The notes under the pieces: generated by a model
Database searches by the model: none
What the model was told of the DNA's origin: nothing
Seen by the model: only the letters and a program-made list of their open reading frames with translations
Translations under genes and position numbers: made by a program
Assembly (NCBI GenBank): GCA_947069175.1
Contig: CAMTDV010000003.1
Location: 42,933,606-42,997,605, forward strand
Length of the DNA: 64,000 nucleotides
Direction: 5' to 3'
Origin: Scalesia atractyloides
Taxonomy: Eukaryota; Streptophyta; Magnoliopsida; Asterales; Asteraceae
Part shown: positions 11,385 through 23,798 of the stretch, piece by piece
Position numbering within the stretch: position 1 is the first letter of the stretch
How the letters are laid out: the number at the start of each line of letters is the position of its first letter

Positions 11385-12156
11385 TGACTATAGGGTTATA
11401 GGATAGGTTATTAGACCCTTAGAGCCTATAATGTAGATTAAAATTTTAAATTGCTTATGTGTTACATACAAAATTCATGATGTTTATATGCTTTATGTTT
11501 ATTGTTACACTCAGTGTTATGCAAGCATGCTCACAAATACATGTTATTATACAATGCTTATCATAAATCATATCCTCATAACATATCATATCCATGAGAG
11601 CACACATCTCACAATTCCCATGATTTTTGCAATGATTTTTGTATTTTCAAATCACATTAAAGTGAGTTCTCATGACGGGCATGTAGTAACTGGAAGGGTA
11701 CGAGTACCGGTAGTCGGAACGTCCTGTGTAGGCTTGGCATTCGTATAAATCCAAAATAAAGGACTAGTTTGCCTACTTGGGGACTAACGATAAGAGTACG
11801 AAGGACCTATTAGGCCAAAGCATGATATACCAAACGTCGTGTGAGCTAATCCTACTTTGAGTTGTCATTGTGTCCACACCTGGACACCCTCCTACCATAC
11901 ATCTTTTTCATTCGTGTGATGCGAGTGTTAATCCGCCAACACCAATGTGAATCCTACTAAGCCCAATAGTCATGGGGGCCCACATGACTATACAGGCGAT
12001 GGTATGGGGGACATTTGAGGCCCAAACATGAGCAAACCCAAGACATCCTATGGATGTAGTTGCATTATTGTTAGTTATGTTATTTTTATTCTTTTAACGA
12101 CACATGACACCTAGAAACTTCTTAAACTTACAATCTTCCTATGTATGTTCCTGTAG
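11385..12156 (+). other. Leader of element A between primer site and gag
   Basis: This is about 770 bp of untranslated leader. A small open frame (11488-11748) shows no family features. Several purine/pyrimidine patches are present but no clear structure was found. Confidence 0.6.
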
Positions 12157-12830
12157 ATGTCGGCTAGGCAACTACGTGGAGGTAGAAAGTCAGGAAGATC
12201 CAATGAATGCTTGGCCACGGAAATTGCTAAACAAATGGCCGCGGTGCTTCCTGACATCGTGATTCAAGTTCAACAAGCTCTCACCGCAAATCCCATCAAC
12301 CCTCCCAATCAAGAAGACCAGAGCATCGCCAACCCTCCCTCCAAAAAATGCTCCTACAAACACTTCAAATCTTGCGATCCCCCAAAGTATGAAGGGACCG
12401 AAGGTGTTACTGCCCTCCTTCAATGGTTTGAAGAAATGGAGAACACCTTCCTCAATTGCAATTGTCCCGAGGATCGCAATGTACGTTATGCAACAGGGAG
12501 ACTATTTGGGGTAGCCCTTACCTGGTGGAACACAGAGAAGGGTAAGCGAGGAGTCGAAGATGCCATGGCCTTAACATGGGAAGAGTTAAGGGAACTCATG
12601 ACAAGGCGCTTCTGTCCAAGAAGCGAAATCAAAAAGTTGGAAGATGAATTCCACTCGTTGAAACAAAAGGAAGGAGATCACACTTCCTACAACAAGAGAT
12701 TTCTCGAACTGAACCAAATGATCCCTAATCTGTTCACCCTCGTGTACCGCTTGGTTGAACACTACATTCGAGGTCTTCCCTCGAAATTCAAGACTCGGTT
12801 CTAAGCACTTCGCCTGCAACACTTGAAGCC
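12157..12830 (+). pseudogene. gag of element A, N-terminal part
   Basis: The reading frame starts MSARQLRGGRKSGRSN and holds the retrotransposon gag domain: a YEGTEGVTALLQWFEEME segment, then ALTWWN, then WEELRELMTRRFCP and the LEDEFHSLKQKEGDHTSYNKRF segment. This is the capsid region that forms the particle around the element RNA. The frame stops at 12802-12804 (TAA), but the expected continuation (VLSTSPATLEAAMELATELT) is found in another frame just there, so a 1 bp indel near 12780-12797 broke the gene. The remainder continues into the frame at 12834. Confidence 0.9.
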
Positions 12831-12833
12831 GCA

Positions 12834-14768
12834 ATGGAACTAGCTACCGAACTTACTGAGAATCGCATCCGAAACGGCAAATTCAAGGATGAGAAAAAGA
12901 AAGCCCCCATTGAGGCCCAAACTCCAAACCATTCTGTTTCCTCTTCGAAGTTTGCTGGTAAGAGGAAACGAAACAGCAGAAATTTTGCCGTCATACAAAC
13001 AAACCCTCCTATCACTGCCGCACCAATTACCCAAATTGCTCCCTCAGCTGCACCATTTAAAAAGCCATACACCGGCCCATACCCAAAATGCAACCGTTGT
13101 CAATACCATCACCTTCCCCAAAATCCCTGCCAACATTGCACAAGCTGTGGCCTTGTAGGTCACACCATCCAAACCTGCCGTATCCTTCAACGAATGAACC
13201 GCAGTCAACCACAAACCCAAACTCAAAATCAGATAGTGGGTCAAGCCCAACAACCCTTACTTCTACCACCCACGCAACACATAGCCCAATCCTACTACCA
13301 ACCCAACTACCCCATGATGCAACCTATGCGAGCTTGTTACAACTGTGGAGTCCCAAACCACTTCAGGAACACTTGTCCACGCTTGGTGAACATCATCCAT
13401 GCCCAAGCTCAAGCGAACCCAGTAAACCAAGCTAACCAAGCTCTTCCACCTGCTAGAGGAAGAGCTTTCAACATCAATGCCAACCAAGCTAGGGCTGACA
13501 ACAACGTGGTTAACGGTACGTTTCTCATCAATGGTAGTTATGCATCCATGTTATTCGATACTGGCGCGGATAAGAGTTTTGTGTCCTTAGAATTCGAACC
13601 TATCCTCAACCAAACTCGTGATAATCTCATGGAATCTCTAACGGTGGATGTTGCTGACGGAAAGCCCGTTTCATTAATTTCTATTACACGAAATTGTACT
13701 CTCACTCTAAACGATCACGATTTTCCAGTTGACCTCATTCCTATGAAGTTGGGAAGTTTCGATATTATAATCGGTATGGACTGGCTCAGCCAGCATCACG
13801 CTGAAGTAGTATGCCGCGAAAAGTTCATTCGTATTCCTCTTGCAGACGGTCAGACCCTACGTATTTTTGGAGAAACCCCTTCGAAAGGACTCAAATTAAT
13901 GTCCTGCCTTCAAGCCCGAAAATATCTCCGCAAAAACTATGTCGCATTCCTAACTCACGTTGTCAAAAAGGGAAACAAGGAGAAGAAACTCGAAGATATA
14001 CCAGTGGTGAAAGAATTCCCACAAGTCTTTCCCGACGACATTTCAGGACTCCCTCCTGTGAGAGAAGTCGAATTCCGCATCGATCTTGTACCTGGCGCTA
14101 CACCAGTCGCAAAATCTCCTTATAGGTTAGCCCCATCCGAAATGCAAGAGCTGGCCAGTCAACTGCAAGAGCTGACTGACAAAGGATTCATACGTCCTAG
14201 CTCCTCGCCTTGGGGTGCACCTGTTCTTTTTGTGAAGAAGAAAGATGGAACGTTTCGCATGTGTATCGACTACAGAGAACTCAACAAGTTAACGGTTAAA
14301 AATCGCTATCCACTACCTCGCATCGATGACCTCCTAGACCAACTTCAAGGCGCCACCTGCTTTTCAAAAATTGACCTTCGTTCTGGTTATCATCAGCTCA
14401 GAGTACATGAAGAAGACGTCCCAAAGACCGCCTTCCGGACTCGATATGGTCATTACGAATTCATGGTCATGCCATTCGGTTTAACCAACGCCCCCTCTGT
14501 CTTCATGGATCTAATGAATAGGGTATGCAAACCCTACCTCGACCGTTTCATCATAGTCTTCATCGACGACATCCTTATCTACTCCAAGTCTAAATCCGAT
14601 CATGAACGACACCTTCGACTCATCCTTACACTTTTAAGGACTGAAAAGCTCTACGCTAAGTTCTCAAAATGCGAATTCTGGTTAGGAGAAGTACAATTCA
14701 TTGGACATGTCGTCAATGACAAGGGAATTCATGTTGATCCTTCAAAAATCAAGGCAGTGCAAGAATAG
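12834..14768 (+). pseudogene. gag C-terminus, protease and reverse transcriptase of element A
   Basis: A 644-residue frame. It starts with the last part of gag and two CCHC zinc knuckles (C-X2-C-X4-H-X4-C, about residues 102-115 and 168-181), which bind RNA. The aspartic protease follows with active site DTGA at about residue 241, including a GMDWL motif about 90 residues later. The reverse transcriptase carries the YPLPRIDDLLDQL, FSKIDLRSGYHQ, MPFGLTNAP and FIDD (about residues 576-579) motifs; the two Asp residues bind the catalytic metal ions. The ATG given is only the first in this frame; the true upstream part is in the gag frame. The frame ends at an early TAG at 14766-14768, and the protein sequence continues beyond it. 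Confidence 0.92.
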
Positions 14769-15694
14769 CAAGCGCCACGTACCCCTACCGAAGTAAGGTC
14801 ATTTCTTGGTTTGGCTGGTTACTATCGACGCTTCGTTGCCAATTTTTCTCGTATTGCTGTCCCAATCACGGCACTCATAAAGGAAAACCCTTCATATGGG
14901 GACCTAAGCAAGAAGAGGCCTTCCAAACTCTAAAGCAAAAACTTTGTAACGTACCTATCCTCACACTCCCTGAAGGGTGCGATGACTTTGTAGTATATTG
15001 CGACGCATCAGGGCAAGGACTAGGCTGTGTATTGATGCAAAGAGGAAAAGTGATAGCCTATGCTTCTAGGCAACTCAAGGTTCATGAGAAGAATTACACC
15101 ACCCACGACCTGGAACTTGGAGCCGTTGTGTTCGCTCTCAAGATATGGAGACATTACCTCTACGGTACCAAGTGTGAAATATACACTGACCACAAAAGTC
15201 TCCAACATATCTTCAACCAAAAGGAGTTGAATATGAGGCAACGAAGATGGGTCGAACTCCTCAATGACTACGACTGTGAAATTCGGTATCATCCTGGCAA
15301 GGCAAACGTAGTGGCTGATGCACTCAGTCGAATAGGTTATGCGAACTCCATTCGTCTTCTCTGTTCGCAAATCATAACCGACATCAAATATCGAATCCGA
15401 GCAGCTCAACATGTTTCTGTAACAGAAAATGACGTACGCGATGAGCTGTCATGTGGAGCTGAACTCAAAATCGAAACCAAATCTGATGGTATCCTATACT
15501 ATTTAAATCGCATATGGATTCCTGATCGCGATAACCTTCGTGATTTCCTCCTGAATGAGGAGCACAAAACACGGTACTCTGTACACCCAGGAGCCGACAA
15601 GATGTATCAAGACCTACGATACACCTACTGGTGGCCTGGCATGAAAAAGGACATCGCTGTTTTTGTCTCAAATGCCTTACCTGTTCCAAAGTAA
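14769..15694 (+). pseudogene. RNase H and integrase N-terminus of element A
   Basis: After the TAG, the reading continues with the FLGLAGYYRRFVANFS connection region, then shifts frame near 14880. The frame at 15032-15694 carries RNase H motifs: VIAYASRQLKVHEKNY, DLELGAVVFALK, YTDHKSLQHIF and YHPGKANVVADALSR. The zinc-binding start of integrase follows (VHPGADKMYQDLR then WWPGMKKDI). A TAA stop follows at 15692. RNase H degrades the RNA strand during reverse transcription. With one stop and at least one frameshift the protein cannot be made as a whole. Confidence 0.88.
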
Positions 15695-16817
15695 AGGCTG
15701 AACGTTAAAGACCTTCAGGACTCCTAGTCCAGCCTGAAATACCTGTATGGAAGTGGGAAAACATAACCATGGACTTCATTACCGGGTTACCTCGCACCTC
15801 CAGTGGGTATGACACCATATGGGTAATCATTGATCGTCTTCAGCTCACTTCATACCGATTCGCGAGGACTTCAAAAACGAGAAGTTAGCTCGTATCTACA
15901 TCAGCGAGATCGTAAGCCATCATGGTGTACCTTTAAGCATCATTTCAGACCGTGATGGTCGTTTCACTTCACGAACATGGCGAGCCGTACAAACCGCCTT
16001 GGGTACACGATTAGACCTCAGAACCGCTTTTCATCCTCAAACTGATGGACAATCTGAACGCACTATCCAAACTCTTGAAGACATGCTTCGAGCATGTGTC
16101 ATAGACTTCAAAGGGAATTGGGACGCTCACCTACCATTGGTTGAATTTTCGTACAACAATAGCTATCACTCAAGTATCGGCATGGCTCCTTTCGAAGCTT
16201 TATATGGTCGTAAGTGCCGATCTCCAATATGTTGTCACGAAATTGGAGAAGCACAAATCACCGGTCCAGAGTTAATTCAAGAAACAACCGACAAGGTCAT
16301 TCAAATTCAAAACAATCTTCTAGCGGCTCAAAGTCGTCAAAAGAGTTACGCAGACAAACGACGAAAGCCCTTGGAATTTGACATTGGTGATCAAGTACTT
16401 TTAAAAGTATCACCGTGGAAGGGAGTGGTTCGTTTTGGCCAGAACGGCAAGCTAGCACCACGCTACGTAGGACCTTTCAAGATACTCGAAAGAGTAGGTC
16501 CTGTAGCATACAAGCTTGACCTACCAGAAGAGCTCAACAGAATTCATCCCACATTCCACGTATCAAACTTGAAGAAGTGCCTCGCCGATGAAAACCTCCA
16601 TATTCCGCTAGAAGACATTCAGATCGATGAATCTATGCACTTCATTGAAAGACCAGTAGAAATCATGGACTTCGGAGAGAAGCGTTTAAGACGAAATCGT
16701 ATTCCAATTGTCAGGGTACGTTGGGAGTCGAAACGAGGACCTGAGTTTACTTGGGAACGTGAAGACTCAATGCGCGAGAAATACCCGCATCTTTTTCCTG
16801 TCACCACTACTACTTAA
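15695..16817 (+). pseudogene. Integrase core and chromodomain-like tail of element A
   Basis: The first catalytic Asp is in MDFITGLP near 15770. A frameshift follows near 15838. The open frame from 15999 gives 272 residues. The second Asp lies in the SDRDGRF segment near 15945, and the Glu in HPQTDGQSERTIQ near 16055. After the core come the GPFKILERVGPVAYKLDLP and HPTFHVSNLKK segments and a tail ending VRVRWESKRGPEFTWE then MREKYPHLF, which matches the chromodomain-like end of Tekay-type chromovirus integrases. Such tails are thought to steer insertion to chromatin. The tail is complete up to its stop at 16815-16817. Confidence 0.9.
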
Positions 16818-16834
16818 ATTACGGGACGAAATTT

Positions 16835-16851
16835 GTAAAAGTAGGGGATAC
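16835..16851 (+). other. Purine-rich tract of element A
   Basis: GTAAAAGTAGGGGATAC ends at the first base of the 3' LTR. Its place just before the LTR fits the polypurine tract that primes plus-strand DNA synthesis. Confidence 0.7.
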
Positions 16852-17034
16852 TGTAACATCCGTCGAAAAACGGGTTTTCAAAACCCGCTTCGTGTATTAA
16901 TCAAATATCCAGTTATAATTTTTCGTTGCGTATTTATTGCTCAAATTAATTTTTAACGATACATAATTAATAAATATATTAGAATTTAAAAACCATAATT
17001 TAAAATTGCTAATAAATAAGGAATAAAAAAAATA

Positions 17035-17110
17035 AATGTGGACGACGGGTTTCGAACCAGGGTCACCCACAAGCCAAAACACACAACACACCGCTCTGCC
17101 ACACACTGTC
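17035..17110 (-). other. tRNA-like module M0 in 3' LTR of A
   Basis: The minus strand has TGGCAGAGCGGT (A box) and GGTTCGAAACCC (B box). One arm base of the T-arm-like stem differs from the 5' copy, but both box motifs are intact. Confidence 0.6.
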
Positions 17111-17811
17111 TTTGTGATAAACATTAAAGTGAATAACACTTATAATGAAACTGAAAGTCAAATTCAGTAATTAGCGCGCCCAGACTAGTCGTCACCGGAA
17201 AAATGGGCAAGCCGCAATCCTTGCCATTTTCTTTTTGACGAAACATGTTAACCGACCTCGACATTGGCTATAACCGATGTCAAAACCCTCAATTTCAGTC
17301 GTAACCGCCGGAAAAACTTTGACCGCGAATCAAGACCAAAATTCGGACCCAATACATCCTGTTCTTCCCTATAAATACCCACCCAAACCTCTGGTAATCT
17401 TTTCGCTCAAAATCGCACAATCTCTCAAAGCTTTAGCACGTCGCCGGGAATTTCAATTTCGCCGGAATCATTGAACGGAAAACCGCGATTTTCTTCAGAC
17501 GGTACAATCATCTAAATTCCTCTTGCTATCTTTCGATTTATAATCTAATTGCTCAATTCAGTAATCAAAACTGTTAAACAGTTTCCCTCAGTCGGAATCC
17601 GCAGATCGGAGGCGACGAGTCTTTGCCGGAAAACCTGAAGCAAACTCGTCGTTCTGGTATACCATGTCATCTCATTTCTCTTTTCAATTCAATCAAATAT
17701 AAGTTAAGATCGATTAAACAGAACAGTCGGAATTCACTGTTCTGAAATGTTAAGCGAAGAAGACGAAGTTGAACAATGTGTATAAGTTTAATTAAAACTG
17801 AATATTTAACC

Positions 17812-18230
17812 GGGTTAGACACACAGTCCAGCGGTGGACTGTGTGCAACATAACACGCACGTCACGAGTTCGAATCGCATATATTACCGATTTTCAGAAA
17901 TAAAACCAATCCTTTTTAAAACCTATTCAGATCATCCTTCAACATGTATACAAATATAATATAATTCGGTAGTTAAACAAGGTTAGACACACAGCCCAAC
18001 TGGTTGGGCTGTGCGCACTCGAACCGAACGTCCCGAGTTCGACTCCGGGTAACTGAAGTCGGTTCGGCCATATTAAATCCTTTTTGAAATAAACTAAATA
18101 AGATAACAGTTAATTAGTATATATATATATAATTAAAACAGAGAATATTTCGGGTTAGACACGTAGCTCAGTTGGTAGAGCTGCGTGCACGTATACGAGA
18201 GGTCCCGAGTTCGAACCTCATCTCAGCGCA
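17812..18230 (+). other. tRNA-like modules M1-M3 in 3' LTR of A
   Basis: Modules start near 17812, 17980 and 18152, with the same hairpins and box motifs as in the 5' LTR. M3 here has GAGCTGCG where the 5' LTR has GAGTTGCG, which improves pairing with CGTAGCTC. Confidence 0.65.
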
Positions 18231-19856
18231 TACAAACACACAGTCCGACCGGTCAACGGTCAACCGTCAACGGGGTCAAAAAGTCAATATTTTTATTTCT
18301 TTTTTAATTTATTTAATCAGAAAATCATTTAAAAATACTTAAAAATAAGATTTTTAAAGTTAGAAAACCTCCTTAAACTCACAAAAATAAATCTAAAAAT
18401 CCCGTTAAGAGTATGAATTTAAAAGTACTAATCTCAAATAAAATCCATTTATTTACCGAATCATTTCGTTATTATTTTAGGTTAGTTTTTCCTCGTCGAT
18501 CAAATCCTAAAATTCGTGCGCATCCAACGTCATCAAAGAACGCACCCAATGTGAGTGAATCTCTACCAATTCCCCGTTTTAATCATGTTTTGGGGTGTAT
18601 TATTTGTCGTATAATTCTTTATTATATTTAAACACTTGTGCATCCATCATATCCGTGATCAAATGTGTATCAAACGTGTATCAATTGTTGTGTGGATTAT
18701 ATGTAGTTTGGATTTATCATTTTCAGTGCACGCATTTCATTAGGCCCATCAGTTCCCCGTGGGAGACGGGTTGAGCATCAGGTGCCTCATAAGATCGGCT
18801 CCGTTTGATTGAGCCTTGATCTCACATTCATCATCATTCATATCATATACTCATTCAAAGTGGTTTGTGTTGTTTATTTATATATGTTTGCTCACATGTG
18901 ATTATTGCACAAATTTTCAATATTAAATAAAACAAGAAATTAATAACAATGTTTTATCAAGGTTCACTCGCCAACTTTTGTTGACCCAAAATATCCCCCG
19001 TTTTACACATGATACAGGTGATCCAGTTGAGGCAAGAAATACATAGGAAGGCCTAGAAGAATAAATCAGTTTAAGCTTTGGATTATTTACATAGTTTCAT
19101 TTCCTTGTAATTGTATGGATTTTGATTTGGATATTTAAGTTGTAATTTAAATCTAATAAATATGAAACATTTTAGTAAACATCATCAGCTTTGGTGATAA
19201 CCCAATTATGCCCCGACTCTTATTCCGCTGCGGGTCGGGGTGTGACAATCAATCAATGTACACACAAGCATGACAAATGATGAACAATGAGATCAAGGCT
19301 CAATCAAACGGAGGCGATCTAATAAGGCACCTGATGCTCAACTCGTCTCTAACGAGGAACTGATGGCCTAATGTGAATGGTTGCACGCAACTGACAAAAA
19401 TGTACACACACAATACAACAAATAACATTTACATCACACGTTAGATCATATAATGGTAATAGCACAAGTGTTTGAAAAACGAAATATGTAAACGACACAT
19501 GATACACCCCAAACATGAATAAAAAGAGGGATTTGTAAGGATTCACTCACAGTGGGTGTGTTTCCTTGGATTGACGACGAACGCGCACGAATTTAGGATT
19601 TAACCGATGAAGGAAACTAACCTAAATAATAACGCAATAATTCAATAAATAAATAATAGTTAATATTTTAATTTAATACTTTTTATTAGATTTTTAGGTT
19701 TTTTGTGGTATTTAATGGAGTTTTTAAACCTAAGAAATCTTGTTTTTTGTGTTAGTAAGTGATTTTTAATTAAAATAAATATATACCGAAAATATAAAAA
19801 TAAAAAAATCTTGTCAGACTGACAAGGGTCTGACCGGGTCAAAGGGGCGATGTTTT

Positions 19857-20266
19857 GGCAGCGTGTGAGATTCGAACTCGTGACCTCCCATTTACGTGCA
19901 CGCAGCTCTTCCAACAGAGCTACGTGTCTAACCCGTTGATATCTCTGATTTAATTATATTTATACACTATTTACCTTATTTCATAAATTTATTTATTTAA
20001 AAAGGTTTTGAATTTATTGAACCGCTGCATACAACCCGGATCGAACCCGCGACCTTACGTTGTTTGCACCCAGCCCTACCAACTGGGTTGGGTGTCTAAC
20101 CCGGTTATTCTAGGATTTTAATTATACTTAAGTATTATCTAAACGGTTTTATATATAAGTTGTAAAAATGTTGTTTTATATAAGGAATTCGGCATCATGC
20201 ACACGACTCGAACCCATGACCTTTTAGTTAAAATGCACACAGTCCACCACTGGACTATGTGTCTAA
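19857..20266 (-). other. tRNA-like modules M1-M3 in solo LTR E
   Basis: On the minus strand M1 is at about 20192-20266, M2 at 20028-20104 and M3 at 19857-19935. M2 has stem arms CACCCAACCC / GGGCTGGGTG around AGTTGGTA, with paired changes relative to A and C, and the B-box-like GGGTTCGATCC. M1 has GGGTTCGAGTC and M3 GAGTTCGAATCTC. Confidence 0.65.
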
Positions 20267-20841
20267 CCCGGTGTATAAACCAATTTTTATTTCTAATATA
20301 ACCAAATTTCAGTCCATCTTCTTCCTTTCAAACACAGAGATGATTTGGAAACCGATTCGATCTGAGATGTTTTAAAACTTAATTTCAGACGAGATTATAT
20401 TTGAACAGTAAAGAATAAGAGTAAAGGATGTACCAATCCGAGTGGTCTTCCTGAGCTCCGGCGAGATTTTCCGGCGAATGAGTGTAACTCCGGCGAAGTA
20501 TAATTACGAAACAGAGAATTTGTAAGATGCTTTTGTGAGGGTGAACGAGTTCTACAGAGGTGTAGAGATCTCTATTTATAGTTGAAGGTTATTTGAGTTG
20601 ATTTCATGCTTCTTTCGGTTTCGGTCAAAAGGGTTTATGACCGGATGATTTGTAACCGATCTTGACCCAATGATTATGCTTAATCACATATTTTAAAACG
20701 TTTCTAAGATTAATTTTGCAGGAATGATGAAGATTGATGATGAGATTGGGTGGGTACAGCGGTTACCATCGACTATTTGAAATGGGTTTTTAAGAAGTTG
20801 ATTCAATATAAAATCCATTTAATTCTGGTTTATATCAGATA

Positions 20842-20913
20842 TGTGTGTGCAGTGTAGTGGTGTGTTGAGTGTGTGTTCATATGGGAGACCCGGGTTCGAT
20901 TCCCGGTTCCTCT
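20842..20913 (+). other. tRNA-like module M0 in solo LTR E
   Basis: This lies on the plus strand, antisense to the minus-strand LTR as in A and C. It has an A-box-like CAGTGTAGTGG and a perfect T-arm-like CCGGGTTCGATTCCCGG (20889-20905). Confidence 0.65.
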
Positions 20914-21109
20914 CTTTTATTTTTAATTTACAATGTTAATGTTTTTAATATTTATTCTTTTTATTAATTGCTAATTTGAGTTATGTAATATCTATTAAAT
21001 ATAAGTTATCACATATATTAAATATAACACCATTAAATGCGCAACGAACTTTCAATGCTAGATTCTCAAATGGAACGGGTTTTTGAACCCGTTTTACACG
21101 AATGTTACA

Positions 21110-21892
21110 AAAATGGTCAGAATCGAAAGTCAAACAGGAAGCCAAACTGTTTGACTTTTAGCTCAAAATAGCTAAAATAATGAAAGAACTAGGAAGAGTA
21201 CTTACTTGTGTTGAAGAACACTTTCAGAACTCAAGATAGGAGGCTTCCAAAGGCTGGAAACAAGCTCCAAGAAGGATAGAAAGAAGAACTTCACACTTTG
21301 CTTTGAAGTGTTTTGAAGTGGTGTGAAAAAATGGATGAATCAAAGGGTATTTATAGTGTTTTAGGATCAAGCAGGTAATGACAAGTGTTACCAAGTGTGG
21401 ATTAGTGTCCTAACATGTGTTAACACCAAATTAAGTGTGCCATAATGAGTGCAAGGTGTCAAAAATTAGAGATAGGTGGCAAACTTGGTAATAAAGCAAA
21501 CTTTTTTTGACAATTTGGCCCCTGGATTTGTATTGTCACGTTTTGTCATTTTTAACCCCTCTTAACCTAATATTTAAGTTATATAAAGGCGTTAAGGCAT
21601 GTGTAACTTGGATTTTGTCTGGAAATGTCGTGGATGTCGGTTCGTTAGATTGTACGGTTACACGTTTCGTAAATAAAGTATAAAACTTTATCGAACACGA
21701 AAATGACCGAATTTGTGTAATGATTGACATTTTTGCATTCTTACCAATAAAATGCAAGATGTTATTGAATAAAAATATCCGGGATTGTATAATGATTGAT
21801 AAATATACATTCTCGCAAATAAAGCATAAGATTTTATTAAATACGAAAATGTTTCGGAATTGTTCAATCACTAAAAATGTACAAATGTCACA
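21110..21892 (-). mobile_element. LTR F, right part
   Basis: This is the other side of LTR F. It ends with ATGTCACA (LTR start TGTGACAT on the minus strand). The reversed purine tract GGGGAGAT lies next to it, so it is the 3' LTR of a minus-strand element with its body to the right. No gene is seen. Confidence 0.65.
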
Positions 21893-21945
21893 ATCTCCCC
21901 TACTTTAGGAGATTTCGTCCTGAAATTTAATTAGAGAAACTTATG
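21893..21945 (-). other. Purine tract and pol end of element F
   Basis: On the minus strand this reads AAATTTCAGGACGAAATC followed by CTAAAGTAGGGGAGAT and then the LTR. This is the same layout as the end of pol in element A (AAATTACGGGACGAAATTTG then GTAGGGGATAC). Confidence 0.65.
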
Positions 21946-23798
21946 AGAAAAGATGTTGGTGTAACTTGCAAAATCAAGCACAAGCCATTCTGACACGCTA
22001 GTCTGATCGCTTTCTATTTGGTATGAACCAAACCATTTTATTTTCTGAAAATTTTAAGTTTATGATTCACGCATCCAACCCGCATAAATTAAAAAGACTA
22101 GAACCCGAATCGTCGCCCACCCGTTAGGCTTGTAATATTATGTGTAGGATGTTGAAATACCTAGTTTTCATAAAAGCTAATGATAAATGCCAATTAATGG
22201 AAAGTACAAACTGTAGAAAGTTTGATATTTTACTTATTTTTCTTAGTTACAAATAATTATGTGTTATGAACATTTAAACATAATTTCCTTAGTAAAATTT
22301 AAGAAAATAAAAGCTTACCAAGAAGATTAATATTAGTAGTTCATACCATTTTATGTGTTTTCTTGACAAATATATGTAAACGTACAAACTATATTAATTA
22401 TTTACTTTTTATTATTTTCTCTAAGTATTTAATTATCTTTTGTAGTCAAGATATATTCGAAATAAGGTTTTATAACTAACTTGAATAGTAAGCAATTAAG
22501 AAATGTTAAAAACCTACGTACACTTGTGCACGATGTCAAGGAAAAGGGGTAGTGAAATTATTACAAAAGTCAAACTAAAGCATTCTGTGACTTGAGGTGT
22601 TATTTAAATCATGACTAGTTCATTTATAGATATGATAAAAACACATAAATATGTATATCTGTGAAGATTCTTTTGAAAAACTAAAAAGGTAGTAATTAAT
22701 ACCCATATAATTAGCTAGTAAGTTAATACTTGGAGGTGATATTAGACATAAACTAAACTTGGTAACGGGGACATGTGATAATTTTATTTTCTTTCTTATA
22801 TAAGATATAACTATACATATGACAAACACATTTAGAAAGGGAAAGCTTTTGACGACTTAAAAATTAGAATATTAATAAGGTTTTAGATACCATACGAGCT
22901 CGCAAAAATCAAGTGAAAACTTACGCTTGATAAAGAATACTAGAGACGATATAGTATATATATTTAAAAGAAGAAAAAAAACACATTATCACCATTACAT
23001 GCATCAGGGTTAGATGCCATGCAGTCAAGACGATGAGGAACGTGTTAGTATAAACACATAAATCTCATTTGGCGTCCTTGAATATTCTAGGATACGCTTA
23101 GGTCGGGTATATGTTATACGAACATTTGCTACCACGCATACCTGTGAGTAACGGGGCCCCTATTTTACTTGTTTTATTTTAGGGGAAAACATGTTATTTG
23201 TATAATGAATGATTCTTCATACTTGACATGCATATCTAGTTACATAAGATATAATGTCACCAAAAGTTATCTACAGTAATATAACCATTAACTAGTAAGC
23301 CGTAGATAATAATAATAGTACTATTTGGGTTGACAACCCCTTTATGGTTAGTCGTACTAACCTATCTTACATGTCAAATGAATGCACATTATCCATAACG
23401 TTCAATATTTGTGACATGACATTGGTTTGGGGGCAAATAATGTCGAGTTTGGTTATACGACTCATGGTAACTAAAAACATATATGTATGCAACTCACAAG
23501 TGTTTACTTACATTTATAAATATGTGAGCTCGCCAACCCTTTTGGTACATTTTAAGCATGTTTTCCAGGAAAGTAAACTACAAGGAAACAGGCATCAAGT
23601 AGGATGTGCTTTTGGAAAAGTCTATTACATGTCTTTGTTTTGTTAAGCTAAATCAAAAACAAATTGGTGTAATAGTAAACTAGACAAGTAATCGTTGTGG
23701 TGACTTAATTTGAATGGTTGAATATATGTTTTTCGTTAACAATTGCTATGACACTATATCTCACACACCTCGTTCTTCTGCTTTAACAGGGTGTGACA
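21946..23798. other. Decayed AT-rich stretch, possible LTR end at 23792
   Basis: No pol or gag remains where the body of F should be, and I see no convincing gene. Short open frames here (for example 23344-23646) have no recognizable motif. At 23792-23798 the sequence CAGGGTGTGACA looks like the end of a plus-strand LTR, but no primer site follows, so this is only a possible LTR fragment. Confidence 0.4.

Larger units (their letters stand above)
8977..19247 (+). mobile_element. Element A: full-length Ty3/gypsy chromovirus (Tekay type)
   Basis: The element is 10.27 kb, with two LTRs of 2391 and 2396 bp, a primer binding site, gag, pol and a purine-rich tract. It is flanked by a perfect 5 bp target duplication ATCAA (8972-8976 and 19248-19252). 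The LTRs differ at only scattered positions by eye, so the insertion is recent compared with its hosts E and F. Protein order is gag, protease, reverse transcriptase, RNase H, integrase with a C-terminal chromodomain-like motif; this order and the tail fit the Tekay/Del chromovirus lineage. Several stops and frameshifts break pol, so it is not autonomous. Confidence 0.95.
16852..19247 (+). mobile_element. 3' LTR of element A
   Basis: 2396 bp, nearly identical to the 5' LTR. TGTAACATCCG start and TGTGACA end, followed by the ATCAA duplication. TATA box at 17370-17377. Confidence 0.95.
19248..21109 (-). mobile_element. Solo LTR E, second segment
   Basis: This resumes solo LTR E after the element A insertion and ends at TGTTACA (LTR start TGTAACATTCG on the minus strand), followed by the AAAAT duplication at 21110-21114. 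With 8584-8976 it makes an LTR of about 2250 bp without a body or partner, so it is a solo LTR from LTR-LTR recombination. The TATA box is on the minus strand at 20573-20580. Confidence 0.88.

Noticed and set aside
12190..13487. Many overlapping reverse and shifted open frames over gag and pol of element A
   Set aside because: They are shadows of the gag-pol frames and carry no family motif.
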